A model generated the notes under the pieces. The model did not search any database and had not been told where the DNA came from. It saw nothing but the letters and a program-made list of their open reading frames with translations. The position numbers and the translations under genes are program-made. A DNA stretch of 64,000 nucleotides from Photobacterium swingsii (GTDB lineage: Bacteria; Pseudomonadota; Gammaproteobacteria; Enterobacterales; Vibrionaceae): NCBI RefSeq assembly GCF_024346715.1, contig NZ_AP024852.1, positions 1,054,001-1,118,000 of the forward strand, given 5' to 3'. Positions 37,443 to 45,469 of this stretch are shown in pieces; the stretch's first letter is position 1, and every line of letters starts with the position of its first letter.

Positions 37443-38324
37443 ATGTCTCTCTTAACTATGATACAGGCAGGGTTGCTTGTAGGTGGTGCGGTCTTTGTCG
37501 TGATGCTTTTTAATTCATGGCGCAAACATCGAAAGCAGGAAGCTGAAACGAAAATTTTGCCTATTGCATTGATTGGTGGTTTTGCCAATTTTTGCGACAC
37601 GCTTGGTATAGGTAGTTTTGCTATAAAAACGGCAGGTTATAAGCAGTTTAACTTGGTGGACGATAAGCTACTACCCGGTACACTTAATTGTCAGGCGGTA
37701 TTATCTACCGTGGCGCAGTCCCTTATCTTTTTAACTGCCGTACAAGTGGATCCTGTGACTTTGGTTAGCTTAGTGATTGCAGCTTGCTTAGGTGCAACGA
37801 TTGGTGCGCGTATTGTATCGAATTGGGATCGCCAAATAATACGTTTAGTCATGGGGGGAGCTCTCATGATAGTGGCGACACTCATGCTGGCAGGGCAACT
37901 CAAATTATTTCCATTGGGTGGTTTAGAGCTAGGCCTTACTGGGTGGAAGTTAGTCATTGCTATCATAGGTAATTTCTTATTTGGCGCATTGATGACCGTT
38001 GGTATTGGTTTATATGCACCTTGTATGACAATGATCTATCTATTGGGTATGCACCCTCTAGCTGCGTTTCCTATCATGATGTGTTCATGCGCTTTCTTAA
38101 GCTTTTTCTCTGCAGGCAGTTTTATTCGGATGGATCGCGTGAACTCTCGAGCTGCAGTGGCCGTTGCTATAACTGGCCCAATCGCAGTGATGATTGCTGC
38201 ATATTTGGTGAAGTCGTTAGATTTACATTTATTAGCTTGGTTAGTTATTGGTGTTGTTCTGTATACATCTGTAACTATGTTTCGATCTTGGCTGCAAGAG
38301 CGACAAGCATTCGCAACTGCATAA
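37443..38324 (+). CDS. TSUP (TauE/SafE) family permease
   Basis: 293-aa inner-membrane protein with about eight transmembrane helices in two related halves, the TSUP pattern. Motifs GGFANFCDTLGIGSFA (about 41-56) and, in the second half, GNFLFGALMTVGIGLYAPCM are the repeated glycine-rich family signatures. Members move sulfite, sulfonates or other sulfur-containing organic anions. No neighbouring sulfur gene indicates the substrate. Divergent from the EAL-HDOD gene. Confidence 0.85.
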   Translation: MSLLTMIQAGLLVGGAVFVVMLFNSWRKHRKQEAETKILPIALIGGFANFCDTLGIGSFAIKTAGYKQFNLVDDKLLPGTLNCQAVLSTVAQSLIFLTAVQVDPVTLVSLVIAACLGATIGARIVSNWDRQIIRLVMGGALMIVATLMLAGQLKLFPLGGLELGLTGWKLVIAIIGNFLFGALMTVGIGLYAPCMTMIYLLGMHPLAAFPIMMCSCAFLSFFSAGSFIRMDRVNSRAAVAVAITGPIAVMIAAYLVKSLDLHLLAWLVIGVVLYTSVTMFRSWLQERQAFATA

Positions 38325-38432
38325 CGAATTATATTTATTCGCGACTAGGAGAGTAAGCTAAATAAAGCATGGCTTATTTTATTGATGATAAGTTCGGATA
38401 ATTGCATGTTCGTTTTTGTATAGCGTTAGAAT

Positions 38433-38461
38433 AAAAAAGGTACGCAATGCGTACCTTTTTT
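38433..38461. terminator. Bidirectional terminator
   Basis: AAAAAAGGTACGC/GCGTACCTTTTTT (38433-38445, 38449-38461) with an AAT loop, between the convergent TSUP and lpxH genes. Confidence 0.94.
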
Positions 38462-38486
38462 ATTGCTGTTCTCAGCCTAAATAAAA

Positions 38487-39212
38487 TTAATTAAATTGGC
38501 GAGTTTGTAGTTGGCTACATTCTGGCGTTACTACTAATACCGAGCCGTGATCATACCAATCACCAAGCACGATTCGAGTTGCTTGCTGGCCATTCATATT
38601 TATTTGATGAACATCGGGACGATGGGTGTGACCATGAATCATTTGATTGACATGGTAGGCTTGAAGCATATCAATAACCGCCTTCCCATCAACATCCATA
38701 ATGTCGAGATCTTTGCGTTGATTATTTTCACTGCTGCTACCGCGAATTTTAGTCCCAATCTTTAATCGTCGACTAAGTGGCAAGCGCATAAATAACCACT
38801 GGATAAAACGGTTATGCACTTTTTTGCGATAACGCTGGTAATCTACATCTTGTATGCAGAGCGTGTCACCATGCAGGATAAGTGTCGGGGTGCCGTATAA
38901 ATCGATTACGGTATGTTCGGCTAATAGCTGCACGCCAGTTTCTTCACTGAATCTTTTTCCTATTAGGAAATCACGATTACCGTGGATAAAAAAGCAAGGG
39001 ATACCGCTGTCAGTGAGTTGTTTGAATGCGTGTTTAATTTGCTGGTGGAAGGGGGAATTGTCGTCATCGCCAATCCACATTTCAAAAAGATCACCAAGAA
39101 CATATAAGGCATCGATATTCGCTGTTTCATTTGCCATAAATTGCAAAAAACAGTCGGTAATATCTTGGCGGTCGGCGCTAAGGTGAAGATCTGCAATAAA
39201 AAGAGTTGTCAT
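38487..39212 (-). CDS. lpxH: UDP-2,3-diacylglucosamine diphosphatase LpxH
   Basis: Peripheral membrane metallophosphoesterase that makes lipid X in lipid A synthesis. 241 aa. Di-metal motifs: DLHLS (about 7-11), GDLFEMWIGDDD (about 40-51), GNRDFLIG (about 79-86), HGDTLC and HGHTHRP. Downstream of ppiB, as in E. coli (ppiB-lpxH). Confidence 0.96.
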   Translation of the reverse strand: MTTLFIADLHLSADRQDITDCFLQFMANETANIDALYVLGDLFEMWIGDDDNSPFHQQIKHAFKQLTDSGIPCFFIHGNRDFLIGKRFSEETGVQLLAEHTVIDLYGTPTLILHGDTLCIQDVDYQRYRKKVHNRFIQWLFMRLPLSRRLKIGTKIRGSSSENNQRKDLDIMDVDGKAVIDMLQAYHVNQMIHGHTHRPDVHQINMNGQQATRIVLGDWYDHGSVLVVTPECSQLQTRQFN

Positions 39213-39222
39213 AGATAAAAGT

Positions 39223-39243
39223 AAGGGTGGCTAAGCCACCCTT
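39223..39243 (-). terminator. Hairpin between ppiB and lpxH
   Basis: 9-bp stem AAGGGTGGC/GCCACCCTT with a TAA/TTA loop, followed on the minus strand by ACTTTTA. This is more likely a partial terminator or processing hairpin than a full stop, as it sits 11 nt before the lpxH start. Confidence 0.6.
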
Positions 39244-39252
39244 AATAGAAGA

Positions 39253-39750
39253 TTACTCTTCGATAGTTACGTCGTTGATTAGTACTTCTTCAACTGGAAC
39301 GTCTTGGTGTACGTAACCCCAGTTGCCAGTAGAAACAGCTTTGATTTTGTTTACTACGTCCATACCTTCAACAACTTCAGCGAATACACAGTAACCCCAA
39401 CCGTCTGGTGTTTCTGCTTTGAAGTCTAGGAATTTGTTGTCGTTCACGTTAATGAAGAACTGAGAGCTTGCTGAATGCGGCTCCATTGTACGTGCCATTG
39501 CAAGTGTACCTACTTTGTTGCTTAGGCCATTGTTTGCTTCGTTCTTAATTGGTGCACGAGACTCTTTTTCTTCCATGCCAGATGCCATGCCGCCACCTTG
39601 AACCATGAAACCGTCAATTACACGGTGGAAAATAGTGCCATTGTAGAAACCGTCACGGCAGTACTGCATGAAGTTAGCACATGTTTCTGGTGCTTTTTCT
39701 TCGTTTAGTTGAATTTTGATGTCACCAAAAGTTGTGTGAAGCGTTACCAT
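39253..39750 (-). CDS. ppiB: Peptidyl-prolyl cis-trans isomerase B (cyclophilin)
   Basis: Cytoplasmic cyclophilin that speeds proline isomerisation. 165 aa, no signal peptide. Signature [13 protein letters not shown] (about 41-53), catalytic Arg in that block, [11 protein letters not shown] (about 93-103) and [15 protein letters not shown]. Codon use is strongly biased, as for a highly expressed gene. Divergent from cysS. Confidence 0.97.
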   Translation of the reverse strand: MVTLHTTFGDIKIQLNEEKAPETCANFMQYCRDGFYNGTIFHRVIDGFMVQGGGMASGMEEKESRAPIKNEANNGLSNKVGTLAMARTMEPHSASSQFFINVNDNKFLDFKAETPDGWGYCVFAEVVEGMDVVNKIKAVSTGNWGYVHQDVPVEEVLINDVTIEE

Positions 39751-40144
39751 GAGATTGTCCTTTACTGGATGTTTATTGCGTTAAGTATTGAATTTTATCG
39801 TACTAAGGGATGCCGTCAATATCATTTAACTATAGGTGATAATATCATCGAAGGTGTTGTGTGAAAATGTCGGTTAAATTGCGAGCAGCTTTATCAGCGG
39901 CTGTTGTTATAGCCAGCATTAATGAGGGATCGATAGCCATGAGCTGGATATGCTTACAGCTAGTATGATTCTAAATTGCTTTAAATTTGTTAACGATTTT
40001 AATGAGATAGCATTAAATTAAGTGCGTTAGGTAGTAAGTTAACGCTCGAACGAAGATGAAGACTTATTTTTCCTTGCCTTAGTAACGCATAAAAGGTGTA
40101 ATTGCTATAAATCTGTAACCCCTCAACATGAGTAATGACAAGAC
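39751..40144. promoter_or_regulatory. ppiB/cysS divergent region
   Basis: 394 bp with no ORF or RNA gene that I can support. The only symmetric element is the short TGATAATATCA (39837-39847). No good Shine-Dalgarno precedes cysS. Confidence 0.4.
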
Positions 40145-41527
40145 ATGCTAAAGATCTATAACTCACTCACACGACAAAAAGAAGAATTTACACCAATTCA
40201 GCCTGGCAAAGTGGGCATGTACGTTTGTGGGGTGACCATTTACGATTTGTGTCACATCGGTCATGGTCGTACGTTTGTTTCTTTTGATGTTGTATCACGT
40301 TACTTACGCTACTCTGGTTACGATCTAACATTTGTACGTAACATCACAGATATCGATGACAAAATTATTAAGCGTGCCGCTGAAAACGGCGAAAGTTGTG
40401 ATTCACTGACTGAGCGTTTAATCGGTGAAATGTACGCTGATTTTGATGCGTTAGGCATGAAACGTCCAGATGTTGAGCCACGTGCAACGCAATTTATTGC
40501 AGAAATCATTACACTTTGTGAGCGCCTAATTGAGCGCGGTTTTGCTTACGTTGCCGATAACGGCGATGTGATGTTTGAAGTGAGCAAGTACGATGATTAC
40601 GGCAAGTTGTCTAAGCAAGATCTTGATCAGCTACAAGCAGGCGCGCGTGTTGATATTGAATCAGCTAAACGTAGCCCACTTGATTTCGTACTGTGGAAAA
40701 TGTCTAAGCCAGGTGAACCAACATGGGAATCACCATGGGGCGCAGGCCGTCCAGGTTGGCATATTGAATGTTCAGCGATGAACTCAGCGATTCTGGGTGA
40801 TCACTTTGATATTCACGGCGGTGGTTCTGATCTACAGTTCCCACACCACGAAAATGAAATTGCACAATCTTGCTGTGCGACAGGCTCTAAGTACGTCAAT
40901 ACTTGGATGCACAGCGGCATGGTAATGATTGATCGCGAAAAAATGTCGAAGTCATTAAATAACTTTTTCACTATTCGTGATGTACTTGCACATTACGATC
41001 GCGAAACAGTACGTTACTTCCTAATGTCTGGCCACTACCGTAGTCAGCTGAACTACAGCGAAGATAACCTGAAACAAGCGCGTTCGGCACTTGAGCGTCT
41101 ATACACGTCACTACGTGGTTTAGACACAGATGCTGTTGCGGCGGGTGGCGAAGAGTTTATTGCGCGTTTCAAAGAAGCAATGGATGATGATTTCAACACA
41201 CCAGAAGCATACTCAGTATTGTTTGATATGGCGCGTGAAGTAAACCGCCTGAAAGCAGATGATCTTGCAGCGGCATCAGTATTGGGCGCACGTATGCGTG
41301 AGTTAGCTGATGTACTTGGTCTTCTTTCTCAAGAGCCTGAAGCCTTCCTGCAAGGTGGTGCTGCTGGTCAAGAAGATGTATCTGAAATCGAAGCGCTGAT
41401 CCAACAACGCCTAGATGCACGTGCTGCAAAAGATTGGGCTGCGGCCGATGAAGCGCGTGATAAGTTACTGGCGATGAATATCATCCTAGAAGATGGTCCA
41501 CAAGGTACAACCTGGCGTCGTAAGTAA
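40145..41527 (+). CDS. cysS: Cysteinyl-tRNA synthetase
   Basis: Class I synthetase, zinc-dependent. 460 aa. HIGH motif in CHIGHGRTF (about 35-43), zinc ligands C28 and further on C209/H234-type residues ([17 protein letters not shown]), KMSKS at about 266-270. The ppiB-cysS divergence is conserved in Vibrio and E. coli. Followed by a strong terminator. Confidence 0.97.
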   Translation: MLKIYNSLTRQKEEFTPIQPGKVGMYVCGVTIYDLCHIGHGRTFVSFDVVSRYLRYSGYDLTFVRNITDIDDKIIKRAAENGESCDSLTERLIGEMYADFDALGMKRPDVEPRATQFIAEIITLCERLIERGFAYVADNGDVMFEVSKYDDYGKLSKQDLDQLQAGARVDIESAKRSPLDFVLWKMSKPGEPTWESPWGAGRPGWHIECSAMNSAILGDHFDIHGGGSDLQFPHHENEIAQSCCATGSKYVNTWMHSGMVMIDREKMSKSLNNFFTIRDVLAHYDRETVRYFLMSGHYRSQLNYSEDNLKQARSALERLYTSLRGLDTDAVAAGGEEFIARFKEAMDDDFNTPEAYSVLFDMAREVNRLKADDLAAASVLGARMRELADVLGLLSQEPEAFLQGGAAGQEDVSEIEALIQQRLDARAAKDWAAADEARDKLLAMNIILEDGPQGTTWRRK

Positions 41528-41554
41528 GCTGTAACAACTCTTTCTATACTGATT

Positions 41555-41582
41555 AAACCGCTCTTGATGGGCGGTTTTTTTC
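41555..41582 (+). terminator. Terminator after cysS
   Basis: AAACCGCTC/GGGCGGTTT hairpin followed by a T tract. Confidence 0.88.
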
Positions 41583-41840
41583 TGTCTGATGAAGAGTAAA
41601 GACGGTAAATCTTCTTATTTATATCCAGTGGCTTGCTGTGCTAGCAATCACTAGGTTGTTGAATTCAGTTATAAAATTTGATCTTGTGTCATTAATCGAA
41701 AAAATAATGAGCGAGTTCGAGCGCATTTGGTCACAGAAATAGTATATTCACCAAATTCAATATCAATTAACCATTATTATGTTGTTGCTTGTTTCTAACG
41801 AGCATCAAAATCCAATAACGAAAAGTTAAGGACAATAATA

Positions 41841-42914
41841 ATGAAAAAACTGTGTCTTGCAGCAGCAGTGGGCTGTGCACTTCTTTCTCCTTTAACAGTG
41901 GCGCAAACAGACTCTGATAAAATTGTCGTTGCACACCGTGGTGCATCGGGTTATCTGCCTGAACATACTCTGCCTGCCAAAGCGATGGCGTACGCGATGA
42001 AGCCTGATTTCATCGAGCAAGATGTTGTAATGACTAAAGACGATCAGTTGGTCGTTTTGCATGATCATTATTTGGATCGTGTAACGAACGTTGCTCAGCT
42101 ATTCCCTGATCGTGCCCGTGATGATGGCCGCTATTACGCGATTGATTTTACGTTAGCTGAAATTAAGCAATTAAGCGTAACAGAAGGTTTTAACATCAAA
42201 GACGGTAAGCAAGTACAAGGCTTCCCTGAGCGTTACCCTATGTGGAAGTCTGACTTTAAAGTGCCGACCTTCCAGCAAGAAATTGAAATGATCCAAGGTT
42301 TGAATAAAACCTTGGGCTATGACATTGGCTTGTACCCAGAAATAAAAGCACCGTGGTTCCATCGCCACGAAGGCAAAGACATCAGTAAAGCTGTGCTAAA
42401 AGTATTAAAAGAATATGGGTACACAGAGAAAGACAGTAATGTGTATTTACAGACTTTTGATTTTAATGAGCTTAAGCGTATTCACGATGAGCTAATGCCA
42501 GCAATGGATATGGACTTAAAATTGGTTCAGCTAATGGCGTATACCGATTGGAATGAAACCATGGTCTATGATGCCAAAGGTAAGGCACAACCTTACGACT
42601 ACGACTGGATGTTTGAAAAGGGTGGAATGAAAACGCTTGGAAAATATGCTGACGGTATTGGTCCTTGGAAGCCAATGGTGGTTTCAGATGCATCCACCAA
42701 AGGGAATATCAAACTGACGGGCTTAGTGAAAGCGGCGCATGCTGAAAGCATGGCGGTTCACCCATACACTTTCCGTAAAGATGAAGGTCGTATTCCTGCC
42801 TATGCGGAAAACTTTGAAGACATGCTCGATATTTTCTATAACACAGCCAATGTTGATGGGGTGTTTACTGACTTCCCTGACATTGCTGTAGAATTTATTT
42901 CGGAGCATGAATAA
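41841..42914 (+). CDS. glpQ: Periplasmic glycerophosphodiester phosphodiesterase GlpQ
   Basis: Hydrolyses glycerophosphodiesters (deacylated phospholipids) to glycerol-3-phosphate and an alcohol. 357 aa with a signal peptide (about 1-21, ending TVA). GDPD signature: VVAHRGASGYLPEHT with catalytic His, IEQDVVMTKDDQLVVLHD with metal Glu/Asp and the second catalytic His. AAGGA lies 8 nt before the ATG. Stands alone; no glpT neighbour in this window. Confidence 0.95.
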   Translation: MKKLCLAAAVGCALLSPLTVAQTDSDKIVVAHRGASGYLPEHTLPAKAMAYAMKPDFIEQDVVMTKDDQLVVLHDHYLDRVTNVAQLFPDRARDDGRYYAIDFTLAEIKQLSVTEGFNIKDGKQVQGFPERYPMWKSDFKVPTFQQEIEMIQGLNKTLGYDIGLYPEIKAPWFHRHEGKDISKAVLKVLKEYGYTEKDSNVYLQTFDFNELKRIHDELMPAMDMDLKLVQLMAYTDWNETMVYDAKGKAQPYDYDWMFEKGGMKTLGKYADGIGPWKPMVVSDASTKGNIKLTGLVKAAHAESMAVHPYTFRKDEGRIPAYAENFEDMLDIFYNTANVDGVFTDFPDIAVEFISEHE

Positions 42915-42975
42915 AATCATACCGAGGCAAACAATGATCAAACTATTGGCTAGGTTTATCGTTTTTTGTTGATGT

Positions 42976-43002
42976 AAAAGGGAGCGAAATGCTCCCTTTT
43001 TT
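42976..43002. terminator. Bidirectional terminator after glpQ
   Basis: AAAAGGGAGC/GCTCCCTTTT (42976-42985, 42991-43000) with a GAAAT loop, between convergent genes. Confidence 0.93.
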
Positions 43003-43045
43003 ATTGCTATTCCTCTTTACCGCAATAGCGGCTTTATTTCGTCAT

Positions 43046-43864
43046 TTACACCTGTTCCGGCAGGTGGGTACCACATTCTTTGCAGTAATGTGCATCGGTT
43101 TCATGGCCGCTGGTGGCACAGTTTGGACAGCGGATCAGTTCACGACTCACTTTCATTTCTTGGTTTAATTCCGCCGTAATAATGCCTGTGGGTACCGCTA
43201 GAATTGAGTAGCCCAGCAACATAGTTAACGACGCCACAAACTTGCCGAGTACTGTGTGTGGCACTAAGTCGCCGTACCCCACAGTGGTGATAGTTACAAT
43301 CGCCCAGTAGATACTTTGTGGAATGCTCGAAAACCCATTATCTGGCCCTTCAATAATGTACATTAACGAGCCAAAGACAGTTACTAAGATAGATACGGAA
43401 CTGAAGAACACCAAGATTTTTCGTTGAGCGTGCTTAAGAGATCGTAGCAAGATATTGGAATCGCGTAAGTATCGTACTAATTTGAGCACACGGAAGATCC
43501 GTAACACACGGATTAAGCGAATAATCAGTAAGTAATTCGCACCAGGTACAAAGAACGCGATATAAGCCGGTACGATGGCAATCAAGTCAACGATGCCATA
43601 AAAACTACGCGCATAAGCAAGCGGTTTGGGCGAGCAGTACAGGCGCAATAGGTATTCGATTGTAAAGAGCAGAGTAAACCCCAATTCGATATAGAAAAGA
43701 GAGCGACTAAAACGCGTTTCTATGCTGGCGACAGAAGAGAGGATTAAAACGATTTCAGAGCTGATGATGGCGATGATTAAGGCAATATCAAAGTATTGTC
43801 CGCCTTTGGTTTGGGTACCAAAGATGATGTCATACAGTTTCGTTCTTAGTGGTGATTTAGACAT
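43046..43864 (-). CDS. Voltage-gated potassium channel with C-terminal zinc ribbon
   Basis: 272-aa six-helix Kv-type channel of the inner membrane. S4 carries a positive residue every third position from R116 to R134 (R116, R119, R122, R125, K128, R131, R134). The pore filter TVGYGD is at 194-199, followed by S6 (about 206-232). The cytosolic tail has a CPNC...CKEC motif (C246, C249, C261, C264), a probable zinc ribbon, instead of the RCK domain common in bacterial K+ channels. Monocistronic. Confidence 0.93.
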   Translation of the reverse strand: MSKSPLRTKLYDIIFGTQTKGGQYFDIALIIAIISSEIVLILSSVASIETRFSRSLFYIELGFTLLFTIEYLLRLYCSPKPLAYARSFYGIVDLIAIVPAYIAFFVPGANYLLIIRLIRVLRIFRVLKLVRYLRDSNILLRSLKHAQRKILVFFSSVSILVTVFGSLMYIIEGPDNGFSSIPQSIYWAIVTITTVGYGDLVPHTVLGKFVASLTMLLGYSILAVPTGIITAELNQEMKVSRELIRCPNCATSGHETDAHYCKECGTHLPEQV

Positions 43865-44074
43865 AACTGGATTCTAATTATTTTTCTTCAATGTTTATAT
43901 CAATATGATCAATAGCTTAATCAAATTGGATATTAGATACTTGGTTTTTTAGCGAGCTATAGAAAGTGGCCATAGCGACTGTCATTTATTACTGTTATGA
44001 AATTATCAGATTTGTTTGAATAATGGTAAAGCCTATATAGGCAAGGGGCTTGAAATTCTTAGTTGTTGAGAAGC

Positions 44075-44108
44075 AAAAGGGGAAACCACTGTCATGGTTT
44101 CCCCTTTT
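44075..44108 (-). terminator. Terminator after the MarC-family gene
   Basis: 14-bp stem AAAAGGGGAAACCA/TGGTTTCCCCTTTT (44075-44088, 44095-44108), CTGTCA loop, short U tract on the minus strand and longer T tract on the plus strand. Confidence 0.85.
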
Positions 44109-44130
44109 TAATTGCAGGTCATGGCTGTGT

Positions 44131-44769
44131 TTAACTCAAGCCTGGAAATAGGGCCCGTAAGCCCGTGGCGATGAATTCAATACCTAAAGCACCCAAAATC
44201 AAACCCATAATACGGGTGATGACGTTGATGCCAGTTTGTCCAAGGAAGCGGACAATAATGGGGGCACTACGAAACAGTAGCCAACAGCTGAATGCAAATA
44301 GACAAATAGTTACCGCGATACCCACTGTACTTGATAGTCCTGGGTAGCGTGCACCGTAAACTATGGTTGAACTGATAGCACCAGGCCCAGCCATGAGCGG
44401 CATAGCGAGAGGAACAACCCCTATTTGTTCTCGGCTGATTGATTCCGATTTTTCTTGTTTGTTCTGTTTATCTTCACCGAGTTTACCGCTCATCATCGAA
44501 AATGCGATGCTCATTAGTAGCAAGCCACCAGCGACTCGGAATGAATCCAGTGAAATGCTGAACATATCCAGTAAAAACTGCCCTGCAAGCAATGACACCG
44601 TTAAGATCACTGTGACAGCAATATTGGCGGTATAGGCTGTTTTATTGCGCTCATCGGGACTCATATGCGCAGTTAAGGACACAAACACCGGCATGATACC
44701 GATAGGGTTTACGGCCGCAATTAAGCCGACAAAAAATTGAAGGTAAATAGCAAATTCGATTGTTTGCAT
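44131..44769 (-). CDS. MarC family membrane protein (YchE type)
   Basis: 212-aa inner-membrane protein with six predicted helices. MarC/UPF0056 hallmarks: NPIGIMPVFVSLT (about 21-33) in the first helix pair and PLAMPLMAGPGAIS (about 120-133) in the second half, around a charged loop rich in Lys/Glu. Biochemical role unknown; the family is not a multidrug exporter despite the Mar name. Divergent from adhE, matching E. coli ychE-adhE. Confidence 0.9.
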   Translation of the reverse strand: MQTIEFAIYLQFFVGLIAAVNPIGIMPVFVSLTAHMSPDERNKTAYTANIAVTVILTVSLLAGQFLLDMFSISLDSFRVAGGLLLMSIAFSMMSGKLGEDKQNKQEKSESISREQIGVVPLAMPLMAGPGAISSTIVYGARYPGLSSTVGIAVTICLFAFSCWLLFRSAPIIVRFLGQTGINVITRIMGLILGALGIEFIATGLRALFPGLS

Positions 44770-45098
44770 AGGTTAATCATCATACGAGAGTAAGAACTAC
44801 TGGAACGGTGTCACCAAGTGATGGTGAGGTGGCGAATCCAACGTGATTAATCTGCTTATAGGTGCATTTTGATGCACATGTTGAATGGAACGAAATAGAA
44901 CATAGCAGCTAATTGACGATATTTTAAGCCAAAGTATTGTTAATCACCAATGAAATAAAAGTAATTATGAGAGTTCACAGGGATTAACTGCGTCTGCCTG
45001 TTATGCCATTGTTAATCGGTTTTTTACGTATTACTCTTTAGTGGTGAATTACGTGCTAGTCACTTATGAAACAAAGTTTGAGCAGAGTGGTGTTTTTT

Positions 45099-45116
45099 TT
45101 GTGATTACAGTCACAA
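45099..45116. promoter_or_regulatory. CRP- or Rex-type palindrome upstream of adhE
   Basis: TTGTGATTACAGTCACAA is an exact 6-6-6 palindrome in its outer arms. It contains the perfect CRP core TGTGA-N6-TCACA and also resembles the Rex (NADH-sensing) operator. Both regulators are plausible for adhE; the sequence alone does not choose. Confidence 0.75.
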
Positions 45117-45245
45117 CTGGCGTCAATATGTGTAATTTTTGTAGGTTTATTACGTAATATTTCACTTTGTAGAAAGTGGTGCTTTTTACCAATAGGTAGT
45201 AAAAGATAGCGACTTGGTCGCAAAATCTACGATTAACCTGTTGAT

Positions 45246-45260
45246 TTTACATGATGTAAA
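45246..45260. repeat. 15-bp palindrome TTTACATGATGTAAA
   Basis: Perfect palindrome with a central G, 8 bp upstream of a TTGACA. Possible operator; regulator unknown. Confidence 0.5.
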
Positions 45261-45297
45261 TCGGATTTTGACAATTAATACCTCAAATGGGTTACAA

Positions 45298-45339
45298 GTG
45301 ATCTGAATCAATTTTTTTCGCAGTGTGAAATAATATAAT
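45298..45339 (+). promoter_or_regulatory. FNR-dependent class II promoter of adhE
   Basis: FNR site GTGATCTGAATCAA (45298-45311, one mismatch to TTGAT-N4-ATCAA) lies upstream of TATAAT (45334-45339). With a start about 7 nt after the -10, the FNR centre falls at -41.5, the textbook class II activating position. It has no good -35, as expected. Confidence 0.75.
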
Positions 45340-45469
45340 CAGTTTTGAAAGCAATTTACTAAGTATGGGTGTTGCGGTGATGTAACGAGATTTCGTTGTA
45401 TTTGCACTCAAATAGGATTTGAGACGTATCCTTACTAAAAAGTTTTCAATATTAAGTTAGGAGTTAACT

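Larger units (their letters stand above)
44770..45469. promoter_or_regulatory. Long adhE upstream regulatory region
   Basis: 700 bp without a gene. It holds a perfect CRP/Rex-type palindrome (45099-45116), a 15-bp palindrome (45246-45260), a TTGACA (45268-45273), an FNR site (45298-45311) and a perfect TATAAT (45334-45339). A predicted start near 45346 would give a leader of about 124 nt. The part nearest the MarC gene shows only the small hairpin TCACC/GGTGA. Confidence 0.7.

Noticed and set aside
41640-41760. Possible CRP site upstream of glpQ
   Set aside because: Only one half-site (TCACA) is present and the other arm does not match.
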